From WTKG01 sp963735005 (GTDB taxonomy: Bacteria > Actinomycetota > Actinomycetes > Actinomycetales > Demequinaceae): a stretch of DNA of 64,000 bases. The stretch is from contig CAVTJA010000003.1 of assembly GCA_963735005.1 (NCBI GenBank), forward strand, positions 124,001-188,000, given 5' to 3'. Of this stretch, positions 17,663 through 26,616 are shown piece by piece (the stretch's first letter is position 1; each line of letters begins with the position of its first letter). Position numbers and translations under genes: made by a program. The notes under the pieces are model-generated. The model saw nothing but the letters and a program-made list of their open reading frames with translations, ran no database searches and had not been told where the DNA came from.

Positions 17663-17744
17663 GCGGCCAAGCGTACAGAGCGTCCGCGAGGGCCCGTGAC
17701 GCGCAGAAGGTCCTAGCCTGCGCGGCGTACGATCGTCACAGCCC

Positions 17745-18962
17745 ATGACAGAACTGAACCCCCTACACACGCGCCTCGCGTTGCTTTCCCTCGCGCTCGG
17801 CGCCTTCTCCGTCGGTGCCACCGAGTTCATCGCGATGGGGCTGCTCCCCGAGATCTCGCAAGACTTGCTCCCCGCGCTGTACATCACCGACTACGACGCG
17901 GCGATCGCGCAGGCAGGTTGGCTCATCACGGCGTACGCGATCGGCGTCGTCGTGGGCGCACCTACGATCGCCGCCGCGGCCGCCCGGTTCCCCCGCAAGA
18001 GCGTGTTGACTTGGCTCGCGGTCGGCTTCACCGTGGCATCGCTCGCGTCCGCGGCCGCCAAGACTTTCGAGCTTGTGGTTGCCGCGCGATTCTTCGCTGG
18101 GCTTGGGCACGGCGCGTTCTTTGGAATCGCCGCGCTGGTCGCGGCGCGCCTGCTCGGCCCCGAGAAGCGCGGCCAGGCCGTCGCCGCGGTCCTTGTGGGG
18201 CTCACCATCTCGAGCGTGGTGGGGGTGCCCGCGATCACCTACCTGGGGCAACACGTGGGTTGGCGTTGGTCCTATGTGGCCGTGGCGGCGCTGTTCGCCC
18301 TGACCACCGTCGCGATCACCGCCTTTGTTCCCACGCACGCCGCTGACCCGCACGCCACTATTCGACGGGAACTCGGCGCCTTCCGCCGGCCCGCAGTGTG
18401 GTTCGCGCTGCTGACGGGCGCGCTTGGATTCGGCGGGTTCTTTGCCGTCTACAGCTACGTCGCGCCGTTGTCGACGAAGGTCACGGGGGTGTCGTCTGAC
18501 TTCGTGCCGATCGTGCTCATGGTGCTTGGGCTCGGCACCACCATCGGCATCCTCGGTGGCGGGAGGCTGGCCGATCGGGGCGCCGTCCGCGCCATCTTCC
18601 TACTCTTTGGCGCACTCGCAGTCTCGCTCTTTATCCTCGGCATGACGGCGCACACGGTGGTCGGGCTGCTCGTGGGAGTGTTCCTTGTGGGCGCATCGGC
18701 TCAGGCGATAGCGCCAGCGATTCAGACGCGCCTCATGGACGTCGCCGGAGACAGTCAGACGCTCGGCGCGGCGATCAATCACTCTGCGCTCAACATCGGC
18801 AACAGTCTTGGCGCGGCACTTGGTGGCGCCGTGATCGCGGCGGGCCTCGGCTACGTCGCCCCCACATGGCTTGGGCTTGCCCTCTGCGTTCCCGGAGCCG
18901 CTGCGGCTCTCGCGGGCTGGGCCGTTACTCGGCGGTCCGGGGCGGCGGTCGCGGCGAGCTAG
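17745..18962 (+). CDS. MFS transporter (DHA1 family, drug or purine efflux type)
   Basis: 405 aa with 12 predicted membrane helices. It carries the DHA1 features: 'GATEFIAMGLLPEI' in TM1, 'ARFPRKSVLTWLAV' (motif A region after TM2), 'RFFAGLGHGAFFGIAA' in TM4 and 'GLTISSVVGVPAITYLGQHVGWRW' (motif C). It resembles the Cmx/PbuE/YdhP group that exports chloramphenicol, purines or arabinose-like compounds; specificity is unpredictable. Convergent with the arabinofuranosidase gene. Confidence 0.88.
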   Translation: MTELNPLHTRLALLSLALGAFSVGATEFIAMGLLPEISQDLLPALYITDYDAAIAQAGWLITAYAIGVVVGAPTIAAAAARFPRKSVLTWLAVGFTVASLASAAAKTFELVVAARFFAGLGHGAFFGIAALVAARLLGPEKRGQAVAAVLVGLTISSVVGVPAITYLGQHVGWRWSYVAVAALFALTTVAITAFVPTHAADPHATIRRELGAFRRPAVWFALLTGALGFGGFFAVYSYVAPLSTKVTGVSSDFVPIVLMVLGLGTTIGILGGGRLADRGAVRAIFLLFGALAVSLFILGMTAHTVVGLLVGVFLVGASAQAIAPAIQTRLMDVAGDSQTLGAAINHSALNIGNSLGAALGGAVIAAGLGYVAPTWLGLALCVPGAAAALAGWAVTRRSGAAVAAS

Positions 18963-18994
18963 CGGCGGCGCTCCTTGTGGAGCGCTCGGACTCA

Positions 18995-19029
18995 GGGGCG
19001 ACCCCGCGGGAATCCCGCGGAGCCGCCCC
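18995..19029. terminator. Bidirectional stem-loop between MFS and arabinofuranosidase genes
   Basis: The inner stem CCGCGGG-AAT-CCCGCGG (19004-19020) sits inside an outer GGGGCG/CGCCCC pairing (18995-19000 with 19024-19029). It lies in the 100-bp gap between two convergent stops, the expected place for a shared terminator. Confidence 0.65.
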
Positions 19030-19062
19030 GTCATCAGCTATATGCGTCGTACTGGTCGGGCT

Positions 19063-21054
19063 TTAGTTCACCACCTGCCACTGCTGGTTGTAGCTGCCGC
19101 TACTTGACCATTGGCCCGTTGCGTCGCCATTTGTCGTGCGGCCCATGCCGTCCAGGTACAGGCCGGTCGCGCGGTTCTGGAAACGCACGTAGCCGCCGGA
19201 CGTCACCTGTGTCCACTGTTGGTTGGCACTGTTGCTGGAGCCCCATTGACCAACGTTCGACCCATTCGAGGTTCGGCCCATGCCGTCCAGGTAAAGCCCG
19301 GTCGCACGGTTCTGCAGACGCACGTAGCTCCCCGACGGCACGATCGCCCACTGCTGGTTGTCGCTACTACTGCTCGACCACTGTCCGGCGTCGGAACCGT
19401 TCGAGGTTCGGCCCATGCCGTCCAGGTATAGGCCGGTCGCACGGTTGGCAAGGCGGACGTAGGTGCTCCCGCTTCCGCCGCTCGACCAGGGAGAGGCAAT
19501 CACGAAGCTGGTGTCATCAGCCCACCCAGCGGTCGCGTCCCAGGTGTGGGAACCACCGTTCGTCGCCGCGTACAGCACGTTGGCATAATGCCGGATGTAA
19601 TTCGCCGGATAGCCCGCCGCCGCGAACGAGTAGCCCTGGCCGTTGTGGCCGGCTTCCGGGCAGAACGTAGCGTCCTCGGCGAACAGCGAGCTGTTGTCGT
19701 TTGGCTCCACATATAGCTGGAAGCCGTAGTGGCGAATGTAGCTTCCAGCCTGGTTGGCCGACTCGAAAGAGACGCACGCGCTGTTCGAGAGCCCGGCACG
19801 CGGGATCCACGTTGCTCGCGCCTTCTCGGCGGACGAACTGCTCGAGGTGACCACCGTTGAAATGACCGTGGTGTCACTCCCAGACTGCTGGATATAGCGA
19901 TCCGTGAAGCCCGGAGTGGTTGCCCGCAACGAGATCGCGCTGCCGAGCGTGAAGGGTTGTTGGACGGGCAGAGTCGCATATCCAGCGGCCACAATGTTCG
20001 ACTGAACAGCGTTCTCCGTCGCATCGGACGGGTAGCCCGAGGTCATGACGCCCTCGTAGAAGGTGCCCTGACCGCTCACGCTGTTGTCTCCACCGATGCC
20101 GAGGATAATCGCTCCCTCTTTCTTCATCGGGTTGTAGCCCGACGCGTTCGGACGCACGCCGGAGTAGAACGTCGACAACGAACCAGACTGGCCGTTGCCG
20201 CCCCGAATTGACCACACGTTGTGGCCGCCCTTGAGTGTGGCGGTCAGGAACCGGTGGCTAATGGAAGGGTCGCCGGAGTTCAGGCCGGTGTTCACACCCG
20301 AAAACAGGCCGTTCTCGAGGTCCGCCATGATCCACGGCCCGTTGCCAGCGCCGCGGCCCCAATAGGTCGCGTCGCCGAAGTACAGCGCCTCCATCGTGCC
20401 GTTGCCATTGTCGTGGCTGTTGGTCTCCGCATTTCCATAGTCGAAGCAGCATCCGTTGTTAAAGTGCGTGCCGTCGAACACCGCGTACATGCCTTCTGGC
20501 TGGTCGCCGGTGGCGATTCCGTTGGTGTTGTTGTTGCGGTAGCCCGTGCCTGGCGAGACGAAAACGCCGTAGACCTTGTGGCCGCCGAGCGTCACTGGCG
20601 CAGCGGTAGCGGGCGCGAGGTTGTCGTAGCCTCCTGCCGCGGGCCCTGAGAATCCGCCAGGGGGTGCCTGCGTCAGGTGATTGCCATGGCCGGACTGGTC
20701 GTAGATCACGCTGATCACACAACTCGTCCCCGAGCAGAACGAATCCTGCGCAGCGGAGTTTGCGTAGCTACCCGCACTCACGGGCCCAATGTTCAGCGTG
20801 GCGTTGTCGGACGATCGACGCACCTGATAAAGGCTGCCGCTGTAGTTTCCGTAGAGCGCGCGTGTGGTGCTGTGCGCCGCTACGCACGGGGTGCCACCCG
20901 ACGCGTAGATGTCACACGGTCCAGTGCCGGCGGCGTGAGATTGCGTCGCGGTACCAACCGTGGAGGCGGCCGCCGCGACAAGAATCGCGAAAGCAATGAC
21001 AAACGGCGCCAACCATGAATGGTGACGCCGTTGAGTGTTCGTGCTGAGGGTCAT
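19063..21054 (-). CDS. Secreted alpha-L-arabinofuranosidase, GH54-CBM42-CBM13
   Basis: 663 aa from ATG 21054, which follows GGGAGG. A Sec signal peptide (about 1-42, ending near SHAAG) is followed by the GH54 catalytic domain to about residue 340. The candidate nucleophile Glu is in 'MADLENGLFSG' and the acid Asp in 'GIGGDNS'; Cys residues cluster near the start as in this family. An AbfB/CBM42 arabinose-binding domain with two 'YIRHY' repeats follows, then three 45-residue CBM13 (ricin-type) repeats. It releases arabinose from arabinoxylan or arabinan outside the cell. Two LacI-type operators upstream suggest sugar-controlled expression. Confidence 0.92.
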   Translation of the reverse strand: MTLSTNTQRRHHSWLAPFVIAFAILVAAAASTVGTATQSHAAGTGPCDIYASGGTPCVAAHSTTRALYGNYSGSLYQVRRSSDNATLNIGPVSAGSYANSAAQDSFCSGTSCVISVIYDQSGHGNHLTQAPPGGFSGPAAGGYDNLAPATAAPVTLGGHKVYGVFVSPGTGYRNNNTNGIATGDQPEGMYAVFDGTHFNNGCCFDYGNAETNSHDNGNGTMEALYFGDATYWGRGAGNGPWIMADLENGLFSGVNTGLNSGDPSISHRFLTATLKGGHNVWSIRGGNGQSGSLSTFYSGVRPNASGYNPMKKEGAIILGIGGDNSVSGQGTFYEGVMTSGYPSDATENAVQSNIVAAGYATLPVQQPFTLGSAISLRATTPGFTDRYIQQSGSDTTVISTVVTSSSSSAEKARATWIPRAGLSNSACVSFESANQAGSYIRHYGFQLYVEPNDNSSLFAEDATFCPEAGHNGQGYSFAAAGYPANYIRHYANVLYAATNGGSHTWDATAGWADDTSFVIASPWSSGGSGSTYVRLANRATGLYLDGMGRTSNGSDAGQWSSSSSDNQQWAIVPSGSYVRLQNRATGLYLDGMGRTSNGSNVGQWGSSNSANQQWTQVTSGGYVRFQNRATGLYLDGMGRTTNGDATGQWSSSGSYNQQWQVVN
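19066..19461 (-). repeat. Three near-identical CBM13 repeats inside the GH54 gene
   Basis: Three tandem units (19327-19461, 19192-19326, 19066-19191; 135, 135 and 126 nt) encode almost the same 42-45 residues, sharing NRATGLYLDGMGRT, GQW and NQQW. Trefoil subdomains usually diverge much more, so this suggests recent internal duplication or gene conversion. Confidence 0.8.
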
Positions 21055-21160
21055 GAAGTACCTCCCATATTTGCCGGACTGACGGGCCCCTTTGCCCACC
21101 TTGTTCCGGCTCGGTGCTGAAGCCCCGCGTACCGCGTGCTTGCCGCGTCAACCCAAATGT

Positions 21161-21174
21161 TGTTAACGCTAACA
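21161..21174. promoter_or_regulatory. LacI-type operator 1 upstream of GH54 gene
   Basis: TGTTAACGCTAACA differs at one position from the symmetric LacI-family consensus TGTTAGCGCTAACA, with extended TTGTTA/TAACAA arms. It lies about 107 nt upstream of the arabinofuranosidase ATG. The core differs from the CelR-type GAGCGCTC sites at 30.1-30.2 kb, so another LacI-family protein probably acts here. Confidence 0.6.
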
Positions 21175-21205
21175 AATCGTTCCGCAAGTTGTTTCCTTCA
21201 ACAAA

Positions 21206-21219
21206 TGTGAGCGCTAACG
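21206..21219. promoter_or_regulatory. LacI-type operator 2 upstream of GH54 gene
   Basis: TGTGAGCGCTAACG matches the same consensus at 12 of 14 positions, with the intact AGCGCT centre. Its centre is 45 bp from operator 1, a spacing compatible with cooperative or looped repressor binding. Confidence 0.5.
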
Positions 21220-21484
21220 TGGAAGCCCGTAAGCATCTCCGAACGAGAGTTCAGGAGCGACACCGTGGGTCTCACGCATGCCCGGAAGGGAAAACCGGCG
21301 TGCGGACTTGGAGCCAATTCCGATGCTATGGGCCCCGGTCTTGGTGCGTCAAGGGTGCCACTTCGGGGGGCAAGCGCTCATCCGCAGGCAGGGCGAGATT
21401 TGGTTGACGTGGCGAGACGCCGTGGGGCTGGGCGTCTGCGCGAGGCGGTTGCCGGCCCGAGGCGAGGGGCCGCGCAGTGGCGAA

Positions 21485-23254
21485 CTAGCGGCCGCGCTTG
21501 TCCTGACGCGGCTTGCGCGGTGGGCGCTCGGCGCGCGACGGCCGATCGGGCCGATTGGACCGCGGAGCGGCCCCGTTGTCCGGCTTGAGGTCGATGAGCA
21601 CGCCTGAGATGCGCGTGCGCGCCAGCTTGGAGAGAGTCTCGGGCGGTAGGTTCGCCGGCAGGTCTACGAGCGAGAACCCGGGCAGGATCTTGATAGCCCC
21701 GAAGTCGCCGCGGCTTAGCCCGCCTTCGTTGGCGATCGCACCCACGATCTGGCGAGGCTCCACCTTGTGGCGCTTTCCCACGGCGATGCGATACGTGGCG
21801 AGGCCCTCGTCGGAGCGGCGCGCACCCTTGCCGCCCCTTGGCCCCACCGGTCGCCCGCTGTTGGAGAACTTCTTGCCGTCAGAAAACGCCGTGGGGACCG
21901 ACGGCTCGTCCGCGGGGTCAAGCAGCAGGGGAGTGTCGCCTTGCGCGACCACCGCGAGCGCGGCGGCAACGTCCACCTCGGGCACGTCGTGATGCTCGAC
22001 GTAGTGGGACACGATGTCGCGGAAGCGCTGGATCTCCTCCGGGCGCGCCAGCGCCGCCGAGATGGAGTCGTCGAACCTGGCCAGCCGCGTCGCGTTGACG
22101 TCGTCCACGCTCGGCAGGTGCATCTGCGTGAGCGGCTGACGAGTGGCGCGCTCGATCGAACTGAGCATGCGCCGTTCGCGCGGCGTCACAAAACTGATGG
22201 CGTCGCCGGTACGCCCTGCTCGCCCCGTGCGCCCAACACGGTGCACATAGGACTCGGTGTCGATGGGGATGTCGTAGTTGATCACGTGGCTGATGCGATC
22301 GACGTCTAGGCCGCGCGCCGCGACATCGGTCGCGACAAGGATGTCGAGCTTGCCGTCGCGTAGCTGCTTGACAGTGCGTTCGCGCTGCACCTGCTGGACG
22401 TCGCCGTTGATGGCGGCCGCGCCATAACCGCGCGCGCGCAGCTTCTCGGCAACCACCTCGGTCTCGTTCTTCGTGCGAGTGAAGACGATCATCGCCTCGA
22501 AGTTCTCGACCTCGAGGATCCGCGTAAGTGCGTCGATCTTCTGGGGATAGGACACGATCAGGTACCGCTGCGTCAGGTTCTGGGAGGTCGTCGTCTTCTG
22601 TTCGACGGTGATTTCCTGGGGGTCGCGCAAGTACTTCGCTGACAGACGGCGAATCTGCGCAGGCATCGTGGCCGAAAACAGCGCCACCTGCTTCTCCGCT
22701 GGCGTGGACGCGAGGATCGTCTCGACGTCCTCGGCGAAGCCCATCTTGAGCATCTCATCCGCCTCATCGAGCACGAGGTACTTGAGCTCAGAAAGGTCGA
22801 GCGTGCCCTTCTCGAGGTGGTCCATGATGCGGCCCGGGGTGCCCACCACGATGTGCACGCCGCGGCGCAGCGCCGAGAGCTGGACGCCGTAGCCCTGGCC
22901 GCCGTAGATCGGCAGCACGTGAACGCCCTTGTGTCCGGCCGCGTAACGCTCGAACGCCTCGCACACCTGCAGCGCAAGCTCACGCGTGGGGGCGAGGACG
23001 AGCGCCTGGGGAGCCTTCTGCGAGTGATCGAGCCGGGACAGGATAGGGAGCGCGAAGGCGGCGGTCTTGCCCGTTCCCGTTTGCGCCAAGCCGACGACGT
23101 CGCGGCCGGCCATGAGCGGCGGGATGGTCTGGGCTTGGATCGCAGAAGGAGTTTCGTACCCAACGTCACCGAGGGCCTTGAGGATCGGGGCGCCGAGGCC
23201 GAGGTCGGCGAATGAGACGGACGAGGGGCTGCCGTCGGAAATGGGGGAGGCCAT
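21485..23254 (-). CDS. DEAD-box ATP-dependent RNA helicase (DeaD/CsdA-like)
   Basis: 589 aa from ATG 23254; an upstream extension to 23431 lacks family features. The Q motif precedes Walker A AQTGTGKT. PTRELA, GTPGR, DEAD (VLDEADEMLKMGF), SAT, 'VATDVAARGLDV' and HRVGRTGRAGR follow. The C-terminal region 'YRIAVGKRHKVEPRQIVGAIANEGGLSRGDFGAIKI' is a DbpA-type RNA-binding domain, and the tail is Arg/Pro-rich. The family remodels rRNA and mRNA, especially at low temperature. Confidence 0.95.
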   Translation of the reverse strand: MASPISDGSPSSVSFADLGLGAPILKALGDVGYETPSAIQAQTIPPLMAGRDVVGLAQTGTGKTAAFALPILSRLDHSQKAPQALVLAPTRELALQVCEAFERYAAGHKGVHVLPIYGGQGYGVQLSALRRGVHIVVGTPGRIMDHLEKGTLDLSELKYLVLDEADEMLKMGFAEDVETILASTPAEKQVALFSATMPAQIRRLSAKYLRDPQEITVEQKTTTSQNLTQRYLIVSYPQKIDALTRILEVENFEAMIVFTRTKNETEVVAEKLRARGYGAAAINGDVQQVQRERTVKQLRDGKLDILVATDVAARGLDVDRISHVINYDIPIDTESYVHRVGRTGRAGRTGDAISFVTPRERRMLSSIERATRQPLTQMHLPSVDDVNATRLARFDDSISAALARPEEIQRFRDIVSHYVEHHDVPEVDVAAALAVVAQGDTPLLLDPADEPSVPTAFSDGKKFSNSGRPVGPRGGKGARRSDEGLATYRIAVGKRHKVEPRQIVGAIANEGGLSRGDFGAIKILPGFSLVDLPANLPPETLSKLARTRISGVLIDLKPDNGAAPRSNRPDRPSRAERPPRKPRQDKRGR

Positions 23255-23310
23255 ACGCACACGGTAGTCGCTTTGGCGGCACCCCAAGTGGCGCGGCCGC
23301 TGGGCGCGAG

Positions 23311-23943
23311 CTACGTGGGCCGCAAGGCGTCGGCAAGGTAGCCGCGCACGTCTTGCATGACGTCGGCATCTATAGCGTGGCCCAGGCCCGAATACACGCG
23401 CTTCCGGGCGGTCGAGTGCGTTGCCAGCCACGTGTCAAGCTGTGCGATTGCAGCCTCAGGGACCACCGCGTCGGCGTCGCCCCGGGCCCAGAACACCTCG
23501 GGGCGAGCGTCGGCGAGCGCCGCGTCGCCGGGCTGCGGATTGGACGCCGTGAAGCCCGCGATCACGGCGGTGGCGGCGACGCGGTCGGGACGCGTGCGGA
23601 GCAGCTGCAGCGCCATGAAACCGCCCTGCGAGAACCCGACCGGCACGATCTCCGCGTCCAGAGACACATGAGTGTCGATCCACGCCCACAACAGCTCCGT
23701 CGCGGTGTCCACGGCCGCGGCGTCCGGATCCTCGGGGAGCGTCAGTGGGAACCACGCCGCGGCGCCGTACCCCATGTCGAGCGGCGCGCGCAGCGACGCC
23801 CACGGCATGCCCTCCGGAAGCCAACCAGCGAGCCCAGCGAGGTCGTGCTCGTTCGACCCATACCCGTGAAGCAAGAGCAGCACGGGCGCAGCATCCTGGG
23901 GGCCCGGCCACCCGGGCGAGGTCAACGCGTGGAGTTCAGCCAT
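23311..23943 (-). CDS. Alpha/beta-hydrolase, phospholipase/carboxylesterase family
   Basis: 210 aa from ATG 23943 (an alternative start lies at 23967). Features of the YpfH/carboxylesterase-2 family are 'LLLHGYGSNEHDLAGL', the nucleophile elbow GFSQGG, Asp in 'WARGDADAVVPE' and His in 'GLGHAID'. It is probably a soluble cytoplasmic esterase of broad specificity. Not clearly in an operon. Confidence 0.88.
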   Translation of the reverse strand: MAELHALTSPGWPGPQDAAPVLLLLHGYGSNEHDLAGLAGWLPEGMPWASLRAPLDMGYGAAAWFPLTLPEDPDAAAVDTATELLWAWIDTHVSLDAEIVPVGFSQGGFMALQLLRTRPDRVAATAVIAGFTASNPQPGDAALADARPEVFWARGDADAVVPEAAIAQLDTWLATHSTARKRVYSGLGHAIDADVMQDVRGYLADALRPT

Positions 23944-24050
23944 TCCGCAAGTATTGCGCGGGCGCACAACTACTCATCACAAGTGCGACGACGTTGGGAA
24001 TGCAGCGGCGACTGTTACCGTTCACAATGCAACGAAAGGACCTACCACTC

Positions 24051-24575
24051 ATGCGAACCCCCAAGCTCGCCGCCGCACTGTTGGCCGTTTCCGCAGGACT
24101 CGTCCTCGCAGCGTGTGCGTCTCCCACCGAGACGCCCGCGCCTTCGGACGTCACCGCGACTCCCGGCATCCCCGAAGCCCTGCATTTCACGACGACCACC
24201 CTCGACGGTGAGCCCTTCGATGGCACGAGCCTGTACGGGCACTCGACCATCCTGTGGTTCTGGGCGCCGTGGTGCGGTAGCTGCAACGCCGACGCCAAAT
24301 ACATCCTCGCGGCGATCCCGGACCTCCCCCCAGGCGTGCAGATAGTTGGCGTACCGACCTTCGCGAGCCTTGACGACATGCACCTGTTCGCCGACACGCA
24401 CGGCATCAACCAGCTCACGAACATCGTCGACGCGGACGGAGCTATCGCTCGGGGCTTCAACCTTCCTGAGTTGCCCTCGGCCGGAGTGCTCTATCAGGAC
24501 GGCTATATCGCCACGATTCCCGGTTCACTCTCGACTGAGAGGGTCCTCGAAATAGCGGCGAAGATCGCACCCTAA
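24051..24575 (+). CDS. Thioredoxin-like (TlpA/redoxin) lipoprotein
   Basis: 174 aa. The lipobox LVLAAC anchors it outside the membrane, after which a short linker leads into a thioredoxin fold with 'WFWAPWCGSCNADAKY' (active site CGSC) and a cis-Pro-like 'LPSAGVLYQDG'. It should receive electrons from the CcdA-type protein encoded 26 nt downstream and reduce extracytoplasmic disulfides. The start at 24051 has an AAAGGA upstream. No cytochrome c maturation gene is visible, so its target is unknown. Confidence 0.87.
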   Translation: MRTPKLAAALLAVSAGLVLAACASPTETPAPSDVTATPGIPEALHFTTTTLDGEPFDGTSLYGHSTILWFWAPWCGSCNADAKYILAAIPDLPPGVQIVGVPTFASLDDMHLFADTHGINQLTNIVDADGAIARGFNLPELPSAGVLYQDGYIATIPGSLSTERVLEIAAKIAP

Positions 24576-24601
24576 CTGAAGCCAGGAAGCGACAATCAAC
24601 A

Positions 24602-25492
24602 ATGATTGACTTTGGTTCGGGACTGCCGATCGCCCTCACTGCCGGCATTTTGGCGGCGTTCAACCCCTGCGGCTTTGCGCTCCTGCCCGCGTACCTGACG
24701 CTCATCATGACGGGCAGCGCCGAGACGGGCGTGACCCGTATCGCGGCGTTGCGACGCGCGACGTCCTTCGCGCTGGCGATGACCGTAGGCTTCGTTGCGG
24801 TGTTCACGGCGTTCGGGCTGCTGTTCGTGCTTGCGGCCGTGAGCCTCCAGGGCAAGATCCTGCCGTACCTCGCGTACGTCACCCTGGCCATCGGCATCGT
24901 GCTGGTTGTCTCGGGCGTTCGCATGGCGGCCGGCCACGAGGTCGGCATCCCCGGCCTACGCGTGCAGGGGCGCGCGCCCGGACGTGCCTTCGGGTCCCAG
25001 ACCGCGTACGGCGCGAGCTTCGCGCTCGCCTCGATGTCCTGCACGATCGGACCCTTCCTGCTCATCGTGTCCGGCGCTGTCAACGCGGATGGACCGGTCG
25101 CCAAAACCGCTCCGTTCTTCGCGTACGGGCTCGGCATGGGCGCCTCGATCGTCGTGATCTCGGTGATCGCGGCGCTGGCAGGGTCCACGGTCGTCGCCGG
25201 ACTGCGCAAGCGGACCCCGGCGATTATGCGTGGCGCGGGCTGGCTCATGATCGTCGCGGGCATCTACGCCATGACGTTCGCGCTTGCCGAGATCCTGCAG
25301 TCGCACGGCGTCAACGCCCTTGAGGGCGTCATCGACACCACCGCAAGGTGGCAGGGTGACCTCACGCGGGCGATTCACGGGTGGGGACTGCCTTCCCTCG
25401 TGACCTTGGCGGTGCTTGCGGTGGTCCTGACGGTGTGGATCCTCACGAGGAGAAACACCGCCAAGGACGCGGCGCTGTCCACGACGGACTAG
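24602..25492 (+). CDS. CcdA/DsbD-type transmembrane thiol transporter
   Basis: 296 aa with 7-8 membrane helices. The two redox cysteines lie in the expected contexts 'FNPCGFALLPAYL' (C23) and 'SMSCTIGPFL'. The protein passes electrons from cytoplasmic thioredoxin across the membrane, here most likely to the TlpA-like lipoprotein encoded just upstream. It may serve cytochrome maturation or oxidative repair. Confidence 0.9.
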   Translation: MIDFGSGLPIALTAGILAAFNPCGFALLPAYLTLIMTGSAETGVTRIAALRRATSFALAMTVGFVAVFTAFGLLFVLAAVSLQGKILPYLAYVTLAIGIVLVVSGVRMAAGHEVGIPGLRVQGRAPGRAFGSQTAYGASFALASMSCTIGPFLLIVSGAVNADGPVAKTAPFFAYGLGMGASIVVISVIAALAGSTVVAGLRKRTPAIMRGAGWLMIVAGIYAMTFALAEILQSHGVNALEGVIDTTARWQGDLTRAIHGWGLPSLVTLAVLAVVLTVWILTRRNTAKDAALSTTD

Positions 25493-25508
25493 GCGTGGGG
25501 GAGTACGC

Positions 25509-26534
25509 CTAAAGCGACGCGCGCTCGATGATGTGCGTCGGCAACTCGGTGATGCTCGGGACGCTCTTGCCCGCCATCAGGTCGAGCAGCAGCTCGGACA
25601 TCTTGACGCCGACCTCGGTTGTGGGCTGCGCCACGGTCGTGAGCGGCGGCTTCGATGACTGCGCGAAGTAGTCGTCGTCGACGGTGATGATGCCGATGTC
25701 GCCCGGAACCTCAATATCGCGTTCGCGAAGGACCGACAGCGCCCCAGAAGCCATCTGAGCGTTCGCGATGAAGATGCCATCGATCGAGCCGCGCCCACGG
25801 TCAAGCAGTCGCTGCATGGCGATCTCGCCGCTAGTGGGGCTGAAGTCGCCCACCTCCACGAGCGAGTCGTCTAACTCGGCGTCACGGAGCGCCTCGCGCC
25901 AGCCCTCGAGGCGGTCAATGCCCACCGCCATGTTCTGGGGTCCCGCGATGGTCGCGATGTGGCTCCGGCCGGTCGCGAGCAGGCGTTCGGTCGCGCCACG
26001 GGCGGCGGCCACGTTGTTGATATCCACGTAGTGCGTCGCGGTGCCGTCTACGCCAACGGGGCGCCCGCCGAACACGAGCGGGATCTCGCGCGACAACGTG
26101 CTGTACGAGTGGTCGTCCCGGTGGTGCGACAACACGAGCGCGCCGTCCACGTTGCCCGACTGCAAGTAGTAGCGGGTCTTCTCGGCGTCAGCGTCAGCCG
26201 CGATGAGCAGCGTCAGCGAATACTCCGTGGTCGAAAGGTACTGCGCCACACCCTGGATCACCGCAGCGAAGTAGGGGTCGGCGAAGAACCGAGCGGTGTT
26301 CTCGGGGATCACCAGGGCGATGGCGTGAGCGCGGCGGCCCGCCAGCATGCGCGCGGCACGGTTGGGAACGTAACCCAAATTCTCGATCGCCACCTGGACG
26401 GCCGCGACTGCCTCGTCAGTGACATTGTTTGACCCATTGATGACGCGTGAGACCGTCGACCGCGAGACTCCGGATGCTTCCGCGACCATTTCGAGGGTTG
26501 GCCGCCCCTGCGAGCGGCCTTGCTGACCTGTCAC
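25509..26534 (-). CDS. LacI family regulator, CelR-like
   Basis: 341 aa. The HTH at residues 13-35 (TLEMVAEASGVSRSTVSRVINGS) and hinge 'LGYVPNRAARMLAGRRA' are followed by a periplasmic-binding-like sugar domain. It lies downstream of the transporter permeases on the same strand. The two operators at that transporter's promoter match the TGGGAGCGCTCCCA motif reported for CelR of Thermobifida, a cellobiose-responsive repressor of this family. That this protein binds them is inference from linkage. Confidence 0.88.
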   Translation of the reverse strand: MTGQQGRSQGRPTLEMVAEASGVSRSTVSRVINGSNNVTDEAVAAVQVAIENLGYVPNRAARMLAGRRAHAIALVIPENTARFFADPYFAAVIQGVAQYLSTTEYSLTLLIAADADAEKTRYYLQSGNVDGALVLSHHRDDHSYSTLSREIPLVFGGRPVGVDGTATHYVDINNVAAARGATERLLATGRSHIATIAGPQNMAVGIDRLEGWREALRDAELDDSLVEVGDFSPTSGEIAMQRLLDRGRGSIDGIFIANAQMASGALSVLRERDIEVPGDIGIITVDDDYFAQSSKPPLTTVAQPTTEVGVKMSELLLDLMAGKSVPSITELPTHIIERASL

Positions 26535-26616
26535 GGCTACGCACCCTTTGCCATCAAGGACCCGCGCCCCACGCCAAGACCTTCTCGAAGTCGTTCATCG
26601 GCGCGGGGCGTCGGAA

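Larger units (their letters stand above)
21055..21484. other. 430-bp intergenic region between GH54 and DEAD-box genes
   Basis: The part nearest the GH54 gene (21055-21220) holds its leader, two LacI-type operators and an AT-richer promoter zone. The rest (about 21220-21484), upstream of the promoter and downstream of the helicase stop, shows no gene I can support; open frames there are plus-strand shadows running into the helicase gene. Confidence 0.6.

Noticed and set aside
18977..18986. GGAGCGCTCG resembling the CelR operator core
   Set aside because: Only the central bases fit, and it lies between convergent gene ends, not at a promoter; likely part of terminator-region sequence.
21265..21588. 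Plus-strand frames in the region between the GH54 and DEAD-box genes
   Set aside because: They run into the helicase gene antisense, have no SD and resemble no family.
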